Source of the DNA: Lachnospiraceae bacterium
GTDB lineage: Bacteria; Bacillota; Clostridia; Lachnospirales; Lachnospiraceae
Assembly: GCA_022483465.1 (NCBI GenBank)
Contig: JAKVNF010000004.1
Coordinates: forward strand, 495,713-559,712
DNA: 64,000 bases
Direction of reading: 5' to 3'
Positions 45,740 through 57,086 of the stretch are shown here, piece after piece. Numbering within the stretch: the first letter of the stretch is position 1; each line of letters starts with the position of its first letter. The position numbers were made by a program, and so were the translations under genes. The notes below the pieces were generated by a model. That model was not told where the DNA came from. It made no database searches and worked only from the letters and a program-made list of their open reading frames with translations.

Positions 45740-46700
45740 ACATCTCCCTTACCCTTTCCCGGATCGCATCCTCTGAAAAGCCGTTTGCCTTGGCTGTCAG
45801 GATGATGCGCACCGTCTTGATCTCATTCTCACGGGCAAGATAGAATGCCACAATCGGTCCGGAAGTGAACGGATTGGTCTTCTGCGGCTTGATCGCCTCG
45901 ATCTGGCAGTTGTCGCACCAGCGCTCAAAGGAGGAGGGCGACACCTTCAGTGCCTCCACCGCATCCGCATATCCGTGATCCTGCAGGTAGGGATAGAGGG
46001 CCTCGGTTCCCCGGGCCGCCTCCTGGGCGAGCTCCTGGACCGGGAAGGCGTCCGTGGGCGCCAGGGCCTCGTTCAGAAAGCTCAGGGACTTTCCGATCTT
46101 GGCCGCCCGGACCGCAATCCGGATGTCCGCCGTGGCTATGGTGGAGCGGATGTAGTCCCGGATCACCGGGGTGCCGGCCTTGCCGGCTGCCTCTCCCATC
46201 GCCACCAGGCAGGCCCGGTCCACGATGGTGTCGCAGATCTGTCCGTCGCGGGTGGCAACCATGCGGTCAAAGGCCTCCTCGGCCGGTGCCTGCATGCCCT
46301 CGGGGAGATCAGCAAAGCGCTTCTCCGAGAGGAGGGTTGTGACTTCTTTGCGCCCAAAGCCCGGGATGTCGTAGAAGATCCGGTCGTGGGTGTCCGAGGT
46401 CAGCACCTCTTTGATGCCCGCCTTCAGGTTGTGGTAGCGCCGGGGGATGTCAAAGATGTCGAACACCTTTTTGTCGATCCCGAGCTCCTCCATGAGCGCC
46501 ATGTTTTTGGTCTCCTCCGCCTGGAGGACGGCGTCCGGGTCGCGCCCGGACTCGGCATTGCCCCAGCCCCGTGCAATCAGGTAGTCCAGGACCGCGTCGG
46601 CACTTGCCATGCCGGCCATCTGGGAGATGTCTGCATCGGAGAGGAGTGAGTTCTCTCTGACCCGGATCCGCGCAACGGCATATACATAATTGTTTGTCAT
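45732..46700 (-). CDS. ntpC: V-type ATP synthase subunit C
   Basis: A 322-residue AC39/Vma6-like subunit that joins the shaft to the membrane ring. It is mostly helical with NYVYAVARIRVRENSLL at the start and NPFTSGPIVAFYLARENEIK near the end, a conserved C-subunit stretch. I use the ATG at 46700; the open frame continues upstream into subunit E antisense-like sequence. It lies 13 bases after ntpE. Confidence 0.92.
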   Translation of the reverse strand: MTNNYVYAVARIRVRENSLLSDADISQMAGMASADAVLDYLIARGWGNAESGRDPDAVLQAEETKNMALMEELGIDKKVFDIFDIPRRYHNLKAGIKEVLTSDTHDRIFYDIPGFGRKEVTTLLSEKRFADLPEGMQAPAEEAFDRMVATRDGQICDTIVDRACLVAMGEAAGKAGTPVIRDYIRSTIATADIRIAVRAAKIGKSLSFLNEALAPTDAFPVQELAQEAARGTEALYPYLQDHGYADAVEALKVSPSSFERWCDNCQIEAIKPQKTNPFTSGPIVAFYLARENEIKTVRIILTAKANGFSEDAIRERVREMYV

Positions 46701-46713
46701 AGTACGCGCTCCT

Positions 46714-47304
46714 TTACCAGAGGATCCTGTTGACCTGATCCCGCAGCGCATCCTTCTTCTGTGCAAACAGAGCGGCAAGCGTGCAGTTCTCCTCAATTCC
46801 TCCGTATTTCAGAATGAATCCGTTGTCGATGTTCTCTGCCGCGGGGCTGATGGTCAGCTCCGCGCCCTTTTCCCTGCCGATGGCGGCAGCGCGCGTGGCG
46901 AAATCCGCCGGAAGGCGCTTCAGATCCCGCGCGCCGAACCAGATCACACCCGTCCCCGGGGTGACGCAGGCGGCGAGGAGCTTCTCGATCATCGCGAAGT
47001 AGTCCTTTACATCCTGCCCGTCCAGCCGGTCATAGGCCTTCTGCAGCACCCCGTCGATGATCTCCTGTCTTGCCAGGAGCTTCTCCTCCCGGGCGCGCAT
47101 CTGCGCCGCAGAGTCGGTCCTGCTGCGGGTCTTTTCGGTCTCCGCCGCGGCACGTGCGCCGGCCTGCTCCTGGATGGCCGCAGCCTCTTTCTCGGAGGCA
47201 TCGCGGATCTCGTCCGCCTTCTGCCTTGCCTCGGAGAGGATGCCGTCCGCCTTTGCCCTTGCGTCCTGCAGGATTTCTTTTGTGATGTTGTCAATTCCTG
47301 CCAT
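46714..47304 (-). CDS. ntpE: V-type ATP synthase subunit E
   Basis: A 196-residue peripheral-stalk subunit. The first 90 residues are a continuous charged coiled coil (ILSEARQKADEIRDASEKEA), followed by a globular end that binds the head (CTPGTGVIWFGARDL; FILKYGGIEENCTL). It pairs with the small ntpF product to form the stalk. Spacing to ntpK is 34 bases. Confidence 0.92.
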   Translation of the reverse strand: MAGIDNITKEILQDARAKADGILSEARQKADEIRDASEKEAAAIQEQAGARAAAETEKTRSRTDSAAQMRAREEKLLARQEIIDGVLQKAYDRLDGQDVKDYFAMIEKLLAACVTPGTGVIWFGARDLKRLPADFATRAAAIGREKGAELTISPAAENIDNGFILKYGGIEENCTLAALFAQKKDALRDQVNRILW

Positions 47305-47338
47305 ATCCGCACTCTCCTTTGTGTCTCTTTTCCGGGCC

Positions 47339-49850
<2,512 letters not shown>

Positions 49851-49877
49851 AAATTTCCGCCTTTCTGCAGAACAATG

Positions 49878-50189
49878 CTAGGAGAGAAGAAGCGCGATCA
49901 CGCTGTCCACGGCAGTTTGTTCCTTCTGCGATGCCGTTTCCCTGATGCGCTCTGCCTCCTGTTCGGCCTGCTGCGCGCGCGCTGCAAGTGTCGCTTTGGA
50001 CTCTGCCGCCGCATCCTGCTCCGCCTTGTCAAAGCGTGCCGCTGCCTGGTGCTTTGCCTCCGCCCTTCGCGCGTCTGCCGCATCCTGCGCCTGCCTGACG
50101 AGCTCATCTGCCTGCGCTTTCGCGTCGGCGATGATCTGGTCGGCCTGCGCTTCCGCCTCTTTCACAGCCCGAATGGTTTCCTCTATCAT
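49878..50189 (-). CDS. ntpF: V-type ATP synthase small stalk subunit (ntpF position)
   Basis: A 103-residue, almost wholly helical and Ala/Glu/Gln-rich protein (MIEETIRAVKEAEAQADQII) of the V-ATPase G/H type, partner of subunit E in the peripheral stalk. The ATG at 50189 follows GGGGG; the longer open frame upstream would translate the leader and is rejected. It is the first gene of the operon, so the order is F-I-K-E-C-G-A-B-D, as in E. hirae ntp. Confidence 0.85.
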   Translation of the reverse strand: MIEETIRAVKEAEAQADQIIADAKAQADELVRQAQDAADARRAEAKHQAAARFDKAEQDAAAESKATLAARAQQAEQEAERIRETASQKEQTAVDSVIALLLS

Positions 50190-50292
50190 CGGATCCCCCT
50201 TTCTTCGAAACTCTCTGTGCCCTCCTCGCCTCCCCCGGCATCCGGGAACGGGCAGCCCCCGGATTCCGAAAACTTTTACAATAACAGAGATA

Positions 50293-50321
50293 ATTTTAGC
50301 GCACTTAGGGATCAGTTTCAA
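50293..50321 (-). promoter_or_regulatory. Putative promoter of the V-ATPase operon
   Basis: Minus strand: TTGAAA (50316-50321), 17 bases, TAAAAT (50293-50298), about 104 bases before the ntpF ATG. Confidence 0.7.
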
Positions 50322-50336
50322 CAAGCGAAACTGATC
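50310..50336. promoter_or_regulatory. Inverted repeat over the V-ATPase -35 box (operator candidate)
   Basis: GATCAGTTTC (50310-50319) and GAAACTGATC (50327-50336) form a perfect 10-base inverted repeat with a seven-base centre. It covers the -35 hexamer, a place where a dimeric repressor would block RNA polymerase. Confidence 0.5.
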
Positions 50337-50482
50337 TTCTGTGTCTTTGTCTCCGCGGATTTGATCATTTTTCTTATCTCTTTTTCCAAAATTTACAGCA
50401 TTTTTTCATGACACCCTCAGTAGAAGTGCCCTGACTATTGTACAGAAAGAGCCTTCGCATCACTTTTCCTGCTGCAGGCCGT

Positions 50483-50521
50483 AAAAAAGGGACATTCCGG
50501 GCAGAACCCGAAATGTCCCTT
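50483..50521 (-). terminator. Terminator of the SleB-type hydrolase gene group
   Basis: On the minus strand AAGGGACATTTCGGG pairs with CCCGGAATGTCCCTT, then TTTTTTA. It begins about 43 bases after the hydrolase stop. Confidence 0.88.
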
Positions 50522-50563
50522 CACGGATCATCCTGCTTTTTGTTTGGCGCCGCTTGGATCCGG

Positions 50564-52018
50564 CTAATAGAAGATGTGCCCGCCGATCGTGTACTTGGGC
50601 GTCACGCCGTCCACCGGGGTTCGGAAGAACAGGCAGTTCCCCACCGGGGACTCGCCCGCCATCGCCGCATCCGCCGCCTGGTAGCAGGCGTCCGTGGCAT
50701 CGTCCCGGGCAAGGGCAAGGGCCAGGCGCCCGGAGGCCACCGGGGAGAACTGGCCGGACTGGTAGATGACGCCAGAGATCGTGTTCGGGAAGGCGCCGCT
50801 CATCACCCGGTTCATGACGACTGCTCCCACCGCCACCTGGCCCTCATAGGGCTGGTTGCCGGCCTCGCAGTAGATCAGGTTGGCGAGCAGGTACCGGTCG
50901 CTGTCCGCGATCTGCACGTTGGAGATGCTCTGCCAGGTGCTGGCATTGGAGATTGCCTGCAGGCGCTGCTCCTCCTCGAGCTGCTTCTGCAGCTCGGAGA
51001 TCTCGTTGTTCTGGGCGTCCAGCTGGGCCTGCAGGGCGTCGGCGCTGCTCTGGGCCGCGTCGAGGTTGGTGCTGGCGGTATCCAGCGAGTCCGCGGTCTG
51101 GTTCACGAGGTCCGAGACCTCGCTCTGCTTTGCCTGCTGGTCCGACTGGAGGCTCTCCAGCGCCTGCTGCTGGGCCGTCAGCGTGTCCTTCTGCGCGGAG
51201 ATCTCCGACTGGGTGGTCTGAATCTCGGCGGTCTTCTGCGCCAGGGCCTGCTGCTGTTGCTCGATCTCGGACTTCTTGTCCTCGATCTGCTGCTGCTCGT
51301 CCTCCAGTTCCTGCTGCTTTTCCACGATCTGCTTTGCGGTCTCGGTGTACTCCGCCAGCTTCTTCGCGTCGTACTCGTAGAGCTTTTGGATGTAGCGCTG
51401 TTTATTCAGAAAGTCCGCAAAGTCCTCCGCCTGCAGCAGGATCTCCAGATAGTAGCCGTTCCCCTTCTCGTAGAGAAACTTCACCTGGGCCTTCATCGCG
51501 TCGTACTGGTCCGCCTGCTGCTGCTTTGCCTTCGCAAGGTCCGACTTCGTGGTCTCGATCTGGGTGGAGATGTCGGAGAGCTCCGCATTGGCCGTATCCA
51601 GGGCGGACTGGGTGTCGGCCAGGTCCGACTGGGCCTTTGTCAGGTCCGCATTGGCCGCATCCAGCGCCGACTGGGTGCCGGAGATGCTCTCCTGCTTGTC
51701 CTGGATCTGGCTGTCCAGGCTGTTGAGCTCCTGGGTCACCTGGGTCAGCTGGTCGTTCAGCTCGCCCAGCTGACCCTCCAGGGCGCTCTTGGTGCTCTTG
51801 GCGCTGTCCAGGGCCTTCTGGTTCTCATCGATGGCGCTCTGGGTCTCGGAGGCCGCCTGCTGGGCCGCCTCGAGTTTCTCCTTCGTGGTCTGCGCCGAGG
51901 CGGAAATTGCCGTACAGCCGAAAAGGCAGCATGCCAGCAGGCATGCTGCGAAAGAAACCGTTCCTCTGTACTTGTTCCGGCGGGGACTGCGATGTCCCCC
52001 GAAGAAGTGGTTTTTCAT
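50564..52018 (-). CDS. Exported coiled-coil cell wall hydrolase (SleB-type domain)
   Basis: A 484-residue protein. An N-terminal signal (FAACLLACCLFGCTAISASA) suggests export; the cysteine there does not fit a good lipobox. Residues about 45-350 are almost unbroken Gln/Asp/Ser/Ala-rich coiled coil, like the N-terminal regions of CwlO and other FtsEX-controlled hydrolases. The last 115 residues form a SleB/CwlJ-type Hydrolase_2 domain (LLANLIYCEAGNQPYEGQVAVG; NRVMSGAFPNTI), here with the catalytic-type Glu of YCEAG. Family knowledge: peptidoglycan cleavage. It is last in a run after dCMP deaminase. Confidence 0.9.
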   Translation of the reverse strand: MKNHFFGGHRSPRRNKYRGTVSFAACLLACCLFGCTAISASAQTTKEKLEAAQQAASETQSAIDENQKALDSAKSTKSALEGQLGELNDQLTQVTQELNSLDSQIQDKQESISGTQSALDAANADLTKAQSDLADTQSALDTANAELSDISTQIETTKSDLAKAKQQQADQYDAMKAQVKFLYEKGNGYYLEILLQAEDFADFLNKQRYIQKLYEYDAKKLAEYTETAKQIVEKQQELEDEQQQIEDKKSEIEQQQQALAQKTAEIQTTQSEISAQKDTLTAQQQALESLQSDQQAKQSEVSDLVNQTADSLDTASTNLDAAQSSADALQAQLDAQNNEISELQKQLEEEQRLQAISNASTWQSISNVQIADSDRYLLANLIYCEAGNQPYEGQVAVGAVVMNRVMSGAFPNTISGVIYQSGQFSPVASGRLALALARDDATDACYQAADAAMAGESPVGNCLFFRTPVDGVTPKYTIGGHIFY

Positions 52019-52033
52019 GACATCAAAAGAGCT

Positions 52034-52519
52034 TCAGACCGTGATCAGGATCTTTCTGCCGGTCTTCTGATACTGGTAATAGCGCACGCCGGCCGCGTTG
52101 AGCATCCGCTTGCTCGCAATCGTCGCCTCGCTGTCCGCGTACTTGTCACTGTTGTAGACGATGGTCTTGATGCCCGCCTGGATGATCGCCTTGGCGCACT
52201 CATTGCAGGGGAAGAGGGACACGTAGAGGGTGGACCCCTCCAGGCTCCCGCCCCGATAGTTCAGGATCGCGTTGAGCTCGCTGTGGGTCACAAAGGGATA
52301 CTTGGAGTCCAGCCCCGTCCCCTCGTTGGTCCAGGGGAAGGCGTCGTCATCACACCCCCTGGGCAGGCCGTTGTAGCCGATGGAGAGGATCTTGTGATCC
52401 GCGCTGACGATGCAGGAGCCCACCTGCGTGTGGGGATCCTTGGACCGCATGCCGGCCAGCTGGGCCACGCCCATGAAATACTCATCCCAGGTGATGTAGT
52501 CTTCTCTCTTCTGCGACAT
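52034..52519 (-). CDS. Deoxycytidylate (dCMP) deaminase, ComEB-like
   Basis: Converts dCMP to dUMP for thymidylate supply. The 161-residue product has the zinc-binding HSELNAIL (H-x-E) and LFPCNECAKAI (PCxxC) motifs plus DPHTQVGSCIVS and GYNGLPRGC. The sequence resembles ComEB-type dCMP deaminases of Firmicutes. It follows upp after 12 bases, placing pyrimidine salvage enzymes together. Confidence 0.93.
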   Translation of the reverse strand: MSQKREDYITWDEYFMGVAQLAGMRSKDPHTQVGSCIVSADHKILSIGYNGLPRGCDDDAFPWTNEGTGLDSKYPFVTHSELNAILNYRGGSLEGSTLYVSLFPCNECAKAIIQAGIKTIVYNSDKYADSEATIASKRMLNAAGVRYYQYQKTGRKILITV

Positions 52520-52531
52520 CTTGCCCTCTTG

Positions 52532-53161
52532 TCACTTGGTTCCGAAAATCCGGTCTCCGGCATCACCCAGGCCCGGCACGATGTAGCCGTTCTCATTCAG
52601 GTGATCGTCCATGGCGCCGATGTAGAGGTCCACATCCGGGTGCTTCTCCGTGAAGGCCTTCACGCCCTCGGGGGCAGCGATGATGCACAGGAAGTGGATC
52701 TTCTCACAGCCGTGCTTCTTGAGCTGGGTCACCGCATCGATGGAGGAGCCGCCGGTCGCCAGCATGGGATCCACGACAAAGACCTCGCGCTCTGCGCAGT
52801 CCGCCGGGAGCTTGCAGTAGTACTCCACGGGCTCCAGGGTCTTGGGATCCCGGTAGAGTCCGATGTGTCCCACCTTTGCCGCGGGGATCATCTTCAGCAT
52901 GCCGTCGACCATGCCGAGGCCCGCACGAAGGATCGGCACCACCGCCAGCTTCTTGCCCTTGAGCTGCTTCGCCGTGGTGTGGGCGATCGGGGTGTCGATC
53001 TCCACATCCTCCAGCTCCAGATCCCGGGTTGCCTCATAGCACAGGAGCATTGCGATCTCTCCCACGGTCTCGCGGAAGGCCTTGGTCCCCGTGGTCCTCC
53101 TGCGGATAAACCCGATCTTGTGCTGAATCAGCGGATGATCCATAACTACGACTTTTGCCAT
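52532..53161 (-). CDS. upp: Uracil phosphoribosyltransferase
   Basis: Salvages uracil to UMP with PRPP. The 209-residue product has [17 protein letters not shown], the PRPP loop [16 protein letters not shown] and the uracil-binding end [18 protein letters not shown] start at ATG 53161 ([17 protein letters not shown]), which has GGAGG a little upstream, rather than the ATG seven codons earlier. It follows rpiB, which feeds ribose-5-phosphate to PRPP. Confidence 0.96.
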   Translation of the reverse strand: MAKVVVMDHPLIQHKIGFIRRRTTGTKAFRETVGEIAMLLCYEATRDLELEDVEIDTPIAHTTAKQLKGKKLAVVPILRAGLGMVDGMLKMIPAAKVGHIGLYRDPKTLEPVEYYCKLPADCAEREVFVVDPMLATGGSSIDAVTQLKKHGCEKIHFLCIIAAPEGVKAFTEKHPDVDLYIGAMDDHLNENGYIVPGLGDAGDRIFGTK

Positions 53162-53197
53162 TTCCTGCCTCCTTTTTCCCACCTTGCCTGGTTGCGA

Positions 53198-53641
53198 TTA
53201 GTTCTTCTCTTCGATCTTTGCGATCTTCTGTACCCTTCTCACGTGCCGCTCCTCATTGGAGAACGCCGTGGCAAGGAAGGTATCCACGATGTCCAGTGCC
53301 AGGTTCTGGCCCGTGATGCCGGCGCCCAACGCCAGCATGTTGGCGTTGTTGTGGAGCCGTGTGAGTCTTGCCTGGGTAGTGCTGGTGCAGAGGGCGCAGC
53401 GGATGCCCTTCACCTTGTTGGCGACAATGGAGACGCCGATGCCGGTGGTGCAGATCACGATGCCCTGCTGGCAGCGTCCCTGCGCCACCGCATTGGCTGC
53501 CTGCTCTGCAAAATCCGGATAGTCACAGGATTCCGTGCTGAACGTGCCGAAGTCCTGCACCGTCTCCCCCTTTGCCTCCAGATGCGCCCGAACCGCCTCC
53601 TTGAGCGCAAATCCGCCGTGATCACTTGCCAGCGCTATCAT
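53198..53641 (-). CDS. rpiB: Ribose-5-phosphate isomerase B
   Basis: Interconverts ribulose-5-phosphate and ribose-5-phosphate. The 147-residue product begins MIALASDHGGFALKEAV and has GIVICTTGIGVSIVANKVKGIR and the CTSTTQARLTRLHNNANML region with the active-site residues; the LacA/RpiB family fold is clear. Its ATG overlaps the stop of the threonylcarbamoyl-AMP synthase gene (ATGA). Confidence 0.94.
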   Translation of the reverse strand: MIALASDHGGFALKEAVRAHLEAKGETVQDFGTFSTESCDYPDFAEQAANAVAQGRCQQGIVICTTGIGVSIVANKVKGIRCALCTSTTQARLTRLHNNANMLALGAGITGQNLALDIVDTFLATAFSNEERHVRRVQKIAKIEEKN

Positions 53642-54717
53642 TGTCTTCCCCCTTCCGCAGACTCCTGGTCCGCATGGATTACCTTCTGCCCCGCCGCCTT
53701 CATCAGGCGGTTCATGATGGCCATGCAGATGCCGCCGCCCGCAAAGGACTCGGAATACATGACCTGGGCGCCGTCGTCGTCAAACTCCCGCAGGATCTTG
53801 AAGAGCTGCCGCGCCACGGTCTCCTCGTCGCTTCTTGTGCCGGCGCTGTAGACATAGTCGGCCTGGTACCGGTCCTTCGTCTCGTCCGTGCAGATGATGC
53901 CGGTCACCTTGCCGGCCTCCTTCGCCCTGCGGCAGGCTTCGTTGATGTATGATACTACGTTTTCCGGGCTTCCTTCAACTATCGCCAGGTCCCCCTGGGG
54001 CGCATAGTGGCGGTATTTCATGCCCGGCGCCTTCGGCCGGATGTTGGAATTGGGCGCAATGATCGTCCGGTCCACATCCACCTCGCCGAGGACCTTCTCG
54101 AGCATCTCCCTGGTGATGTACCCGGGGCGCAGGATCGTGGGGGTGTCCTCCGTCAGGTCGATGATCGTGGACTCGAGGCCGATGCCGACCTGGCCCCCGT
54201 CGATGATCATCTCCACCTTGCCGTCCAGATCCTCCCGGCAGTACTTTGCCTCCGTGGGAGAGGGCCGGCCGGACTTGTTTGCCGAGGGCGCTGCGATGTA
54301 GCCGCCGCCCGCCCGGATCATCGCCGCCGCGATCTTGTTGCTGGGGAAGCGGATCGCCACGGTATCCAGGCCGCCCGTCGTCTCATAGGGGACCAGGGAG
54401 GACTTCTGGAAGATCATGGTCATCGGGCCGGGCCAGAAGGCCGCGGCGAGCTTCTCCGCCTCCTTCGGGATCTTCTCCACGATGGGCTCCACATCCTCCC
54501 ACCGGCACACGTGCACGATGAGGGGGTTGTCGGAGGGCCGCCCCTTTGCCGCATAGATCTTTTTGGAGGACTCGGGACTTAATGCATCCCCGCCGAGGCC
54601 GTACACGGTCTCCGTCGGGAAGGCCACCAGGCCCCCCTCCTTCAGGATCCGCCCCGCCCGGTCGATCGCCGCCTGGTCGATGGCATCCTCTGTCATGGTT
54701 ACATACTCTGTCTTCAC
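53638..54717 (-). CDS. L-threonylcarbamoyladenylate synthase (Sua5 type)
   Basis: Makes threonylcarbamoyl-AMP for the t6A37 tRNA modification. The 359-residue product has the YrdC domain (GGLVAFPTETVYGLG; AAKGRPSDNPLIVHV; SANKSGRPSPT) and a C-terminal Sua5 domain after a linker (PGMKYRHYAPQGDL), so it is the long two-domain form (Sua5/YwlC). I choose GTG 54717 because GAAGG lies seven bases upstream, 14 bases after the GH18 stop; ATG 54696 is an alternative. It overlaps rpiB by four bases. Confidence 0.93.
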   Translation of the reverse strand: MKTEYVTMTEDAIDQAAIDRAGRILKEGGLVAFPTETVYGLGGDALSPESSKKIYAAKGRPSDNPLIVHVCRWEDVEPIVEKIPKEAEKLAAAFWPGPMTMIFQKSSLVPYETTGGLDTVAIRFPSNKIAAAMIRAGGGYIAAPSANKSGRPSPTEAKYCREDLDGKVEMIIDGGQVGIGLESTIIDLTEDTPTILRPGYITREMLEKVLGEVDVDRTIIAPNSNIRPKAPGMKYRHYAPQGDLAIVEGSPENVVSYINEACRRAKEAGKVTGIICTDETKDRYQADYVYSAGTRSDEETVARQLFKILREFDDDGAQVMYSESFAGGGICMAIMNRLMKAAGQKVIHADQESAEGGRQ

Positions 54718-54733
54718 TGCTTCGCCTTCTTTT

Positions 54734-56800
54734 TTACTGCGCCATATAATCGGCAATGACATCCCACACGGAAGCCGTGTCAAACTCGAGCTTCCACTCC
54801 GCGACACCGGCGATGTCCGCCGACGTCATGACATCGAGCTTCTGCTGGATGGACTTGTCATCCTCCACCCAGATCTGAATCAGGGCGCCGTCGGAATCGG
54901 TGCGCTCCGCATAGTTCTGGCCGGTCTCAGAGTCCCAGGTCTCGGTCATGCCGTTGTTGGCGATGTAGTCCGCGATGTCCTGCATGCCATAGGCCTCCGA
55001 GGTCACCGCGCCGTTGTAGGTCTTCCAGATCCGGGAGTAGAAGGGCACCGCGTTGATGACCTTCGACTTGTCCACCTTCTCCACGGCCATCTGTATGCCA
55101 TCGGTCACGTAGCTGATGGAGGCCACGGAGCCCGCCTCCTGGCTGCCCGCGTAGTGCTCATCGTAGCCCATGATGACCACGTAGTCGACGAAGACGCCCT
55201 GCTCCTTGATGTTGTAGTAGTCGTTGAACTCGTAGGCCGGGTAGTTGTCCACCGAGAGGGTCAGGCCCGCATTGCGGCAGGCGATGGAGAGCTCCCGGAT
55301 GAACTCCACGTAGTCCTGGCCATAGCTCTTGTCAATGAGCTCGAAGTCCACGTTGATGCCGTCATACCCGTAGGTCTGCACCTGGGTCATCAGCTGGCTG
55401 ATCAGGTTGTTGCGGGAGTCCAGCGTGTGCAGGAAGGAGCTCTTGTCGGTCAGCTCCGTCGAGTTGATGTTGTCCACCACCGCGTAGACCTTGTAGCCCA
55501 GGTTATGGGCCGTGTCCACGTAGTACTGGCTCGCAAAGCTGGAGATGTCGCCCGCCTCGTCGGTCACCCAGAAGATCGTGGGCGCGATCACGTTGACGCT
55601 CTTGGTCTGGCTGGTGTCCTGGATCAGCGTGTCCTCCGCCGCCGCGGTGGAGTAGACGTTGTGGAAGGCCATGTTCACCTTCTCGCCCAGCTGGTGGGTG
55701 GTGTACTCGGGTTCGGTGTAGACGCCAGGATCCGTCTGGGTCGTCTGCGTCACATCGGAGAGGCGCTTATTCTCCATGTAGCCGATGATGCCGTCCGCCG
55801 TCGCGACCTGGCTCCACTGGTCCATCTGGTCGAGGACCGTGACCTGGTCGTCTTTTGCCACATCCGTCAGGATGTCGCTCTTGATGCCGCCGCTGGTGCG
55901 GACCTGGGTGTCCTTTGTCACCGTGGCGACGTTGATCTGGGTGGTGAAGTCGGAGGAAATCACCAGCCGGGTCGGGTTGTCATAGGCGGTGAAGGAGAAG
56001 TCCGTGTACTGCTGGACAAACTGGAGGTTTAAGTACACCGTCCCGTCGTCGTCCGCCACCGCGGGGACGTAGTCCAGGGTCTCGGTGCTGTCCCCAGTCG
56101 TCACATCGCTGCTCCCCACCTGGGTCACCACCTTCTCGGTGGGCAGGCAGTAGATGATCATCCCGGTGGTGTCATCGCTGTTCTGCACGCCGTAGTAGAA
56201 GCGCCCGTTCAGGTTGGCCTGCACATCGGCGAGGGTCATGTAGTAGCCGCCGTCGATGAGCTTTGCCCGCACGTCGGAGAGGGCATTGTTCCAGGTGATC
56301 GGCACATCCGTGTCGTCGGCGACGCTGAAGTACTCATTCAAATCTGCCCGGGTCTTGGAGTAGGAGTACTTGTCCAGGTAGAGCTTGCCGCCAAAGGCCA
56401 CCAGGAGAAAGAGGATCAGCACCACGGTGATAATCATCGTGGGGTTGGTCTTCTTTTTCCGGCGGCCGGAGCTGCTGCGCTTTCTGCCAGACGAGGAGGT
56501 TCTGCCAGTACCCCCGGCACTTCTGCGGGAGCCGGAAGAGGATTTCCTGCGCTGCCTGGGCGCTTCCTCCTCTTCATAGTAGGGATCCTGCTCAGGTTCC
56601 TGCCCGTACCCGCCGTCATCGTACTCGCTGGCGTAGGGATCCTCCTCGTAGTATCCGTCGTCATATCCATACCCGTCGTCCGGGTATCCGTCCTGCGCCT
56701 GACCATTGGGATCGTAGTCCTGCTGATATCCCCCATCCCCGTAATACTGACTATTCCGGGTGTCCTCGGACCGGCCGCGGCCCGTATTTTTGTTCGCCAT
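54734..56800 (-). CDS. Membrane-anchored GH18-type glycosidase with SH3-like domain
   Basis: A 688-residue single-span protein. Residues 1-85 are Tyr/Asp/Gly/Glu-rich and acidic; residues 85-118 are Ser/Arg/Lys-rich; a membrane helix (MIITVVLILFLLVAFG) follows. Outside are a copper-amine-oxidase-like or stalk region, an SH3b-like stretch (VATVTKDTQVRTSGGIKSDI; VATADGIIGYMENKRL) and a glycoside hydrolase 18 barrel with the catalytic motif YDGINVDFELID (Asp485, Glu487). Such proteins relate to YaaH/SleL enzymes acting on peptidoglycan. It is the first gene of the run that continues to tsaC-like, rpiB, upp and dCMP deaminase. Confidence 0.9.
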   Translation of the reverse strand: MANKNTGRGRSEDTRNSQYYGDGGYQQDYDPNGQAQDGYPDDGYGYDDGYYEEDPYASEYDDGGYGQEPEQDPYYEEEEAPRQRRKSSSGSRRSAGGTGRTSSSGRKRSSSGRRKKKTNPTMIITVVLILFLLVAFGGKLYLDKYSYSKTRADLNEYFSVADDTDVPITWNNALSDVRAKLIDGGYYMTLADVQANLNGRFYYGVQNSDDTTGMIIYCLPTEKVVTQVGSSDVTTGDSTETLDYVPAVADDDGTVYLNLQFVQQYTDFSFTAYDNPTRLVISSDFTTQINVATVTKDTQVRTSGGIKSDILTDVAKDDQVTVLDQMDQWSQVATADGIIGYMENKRLSDVTQTTQTDPGVYTEPEYTTHQLGEKVNMAFHNVYSTAAAEDTLIQDTSQTKSVNVIAPTIFWVTDEAGDISSFASQYYVDTAHNLGYKVYAVVDNINSTELTDKSSFLHTLDSRNNLISQLMTQVQTYGYDGINVDFELIDKSYGQDYVEFIRELSIACRNAGLTLSVDNYPAYEFNDYYNIKEQGVFVDYVVIMGYDEHYAGSQEAGSVASISYVTDGIQMAVEKVDKSKVINAVPFYSRIWKTYNGAVTSEAYGMQDIADYIANNGMTETWDSETGQNYAERTDSDGALIQIWVEDDKSIQQKLDVMTSADIAGVAEWKLEFDTASVWDVIADYMAQ

Positions 56801-56839
56801 GAATCTGTTTCCTTTCTGACTGGTGCGTAGTTCCGGCTC

Positions 56840-56868
56840 ATTATAGCAGGATTTTGGGGAGGCGTCAG
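56840..56868 (-). promoter_or_regulatory. Putative promoter of the GH18-tsaC-rpiB-upp run
   Basis: Minus strand: CTGACG (56863-56868), 17 bases, TATAAT (56840-56845) preceded by TGC. It lies 40 bases before the GH18 start codon. Confidence 0.68.
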
Positions 56869-57086
56869 TAAGGCACGAAAAAGTTTCCGGCCGTCCTGAA
56901 TTGCAGCAGGGACGCGCCGGATGCGTGTTTTGTCCGAAAGAAGGTTCGGATTTGTCTCCTGACTTTCGGGCGGCCTCCCGGGATCATGAGCCAAAAAAAC
57001 CGCCGGGTTGCGTCTTGCCCCATTCCGTTAGGCCTTTGCAGGGATGGAGGACAGGGCGCTTATTTTTTGGAGAAAGGACCAAGACC

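Larger units (their letters stand above)
50190..50563. other. Intergenic region upstream of the V-ATPase operon
   Basis: A 374-base A+T-rich stretch. It holds the V-ATPase promoter, an inverted repeat over its -35 box and, at the far side, the terminator of the SleB-type gene, each listed separately. No gene is apparent in it. Confidence 0.7.

Noticed and set aside
50438-53851. Plus-strand open frame of more than 1100 codons
   Set aside because: It lies opposite the SleB-type, dCMP deaminase, upp and rpiB genes, is Leu/Gly/His-rich as expected for a shadow of G+C-rich codons, and has no family motif.
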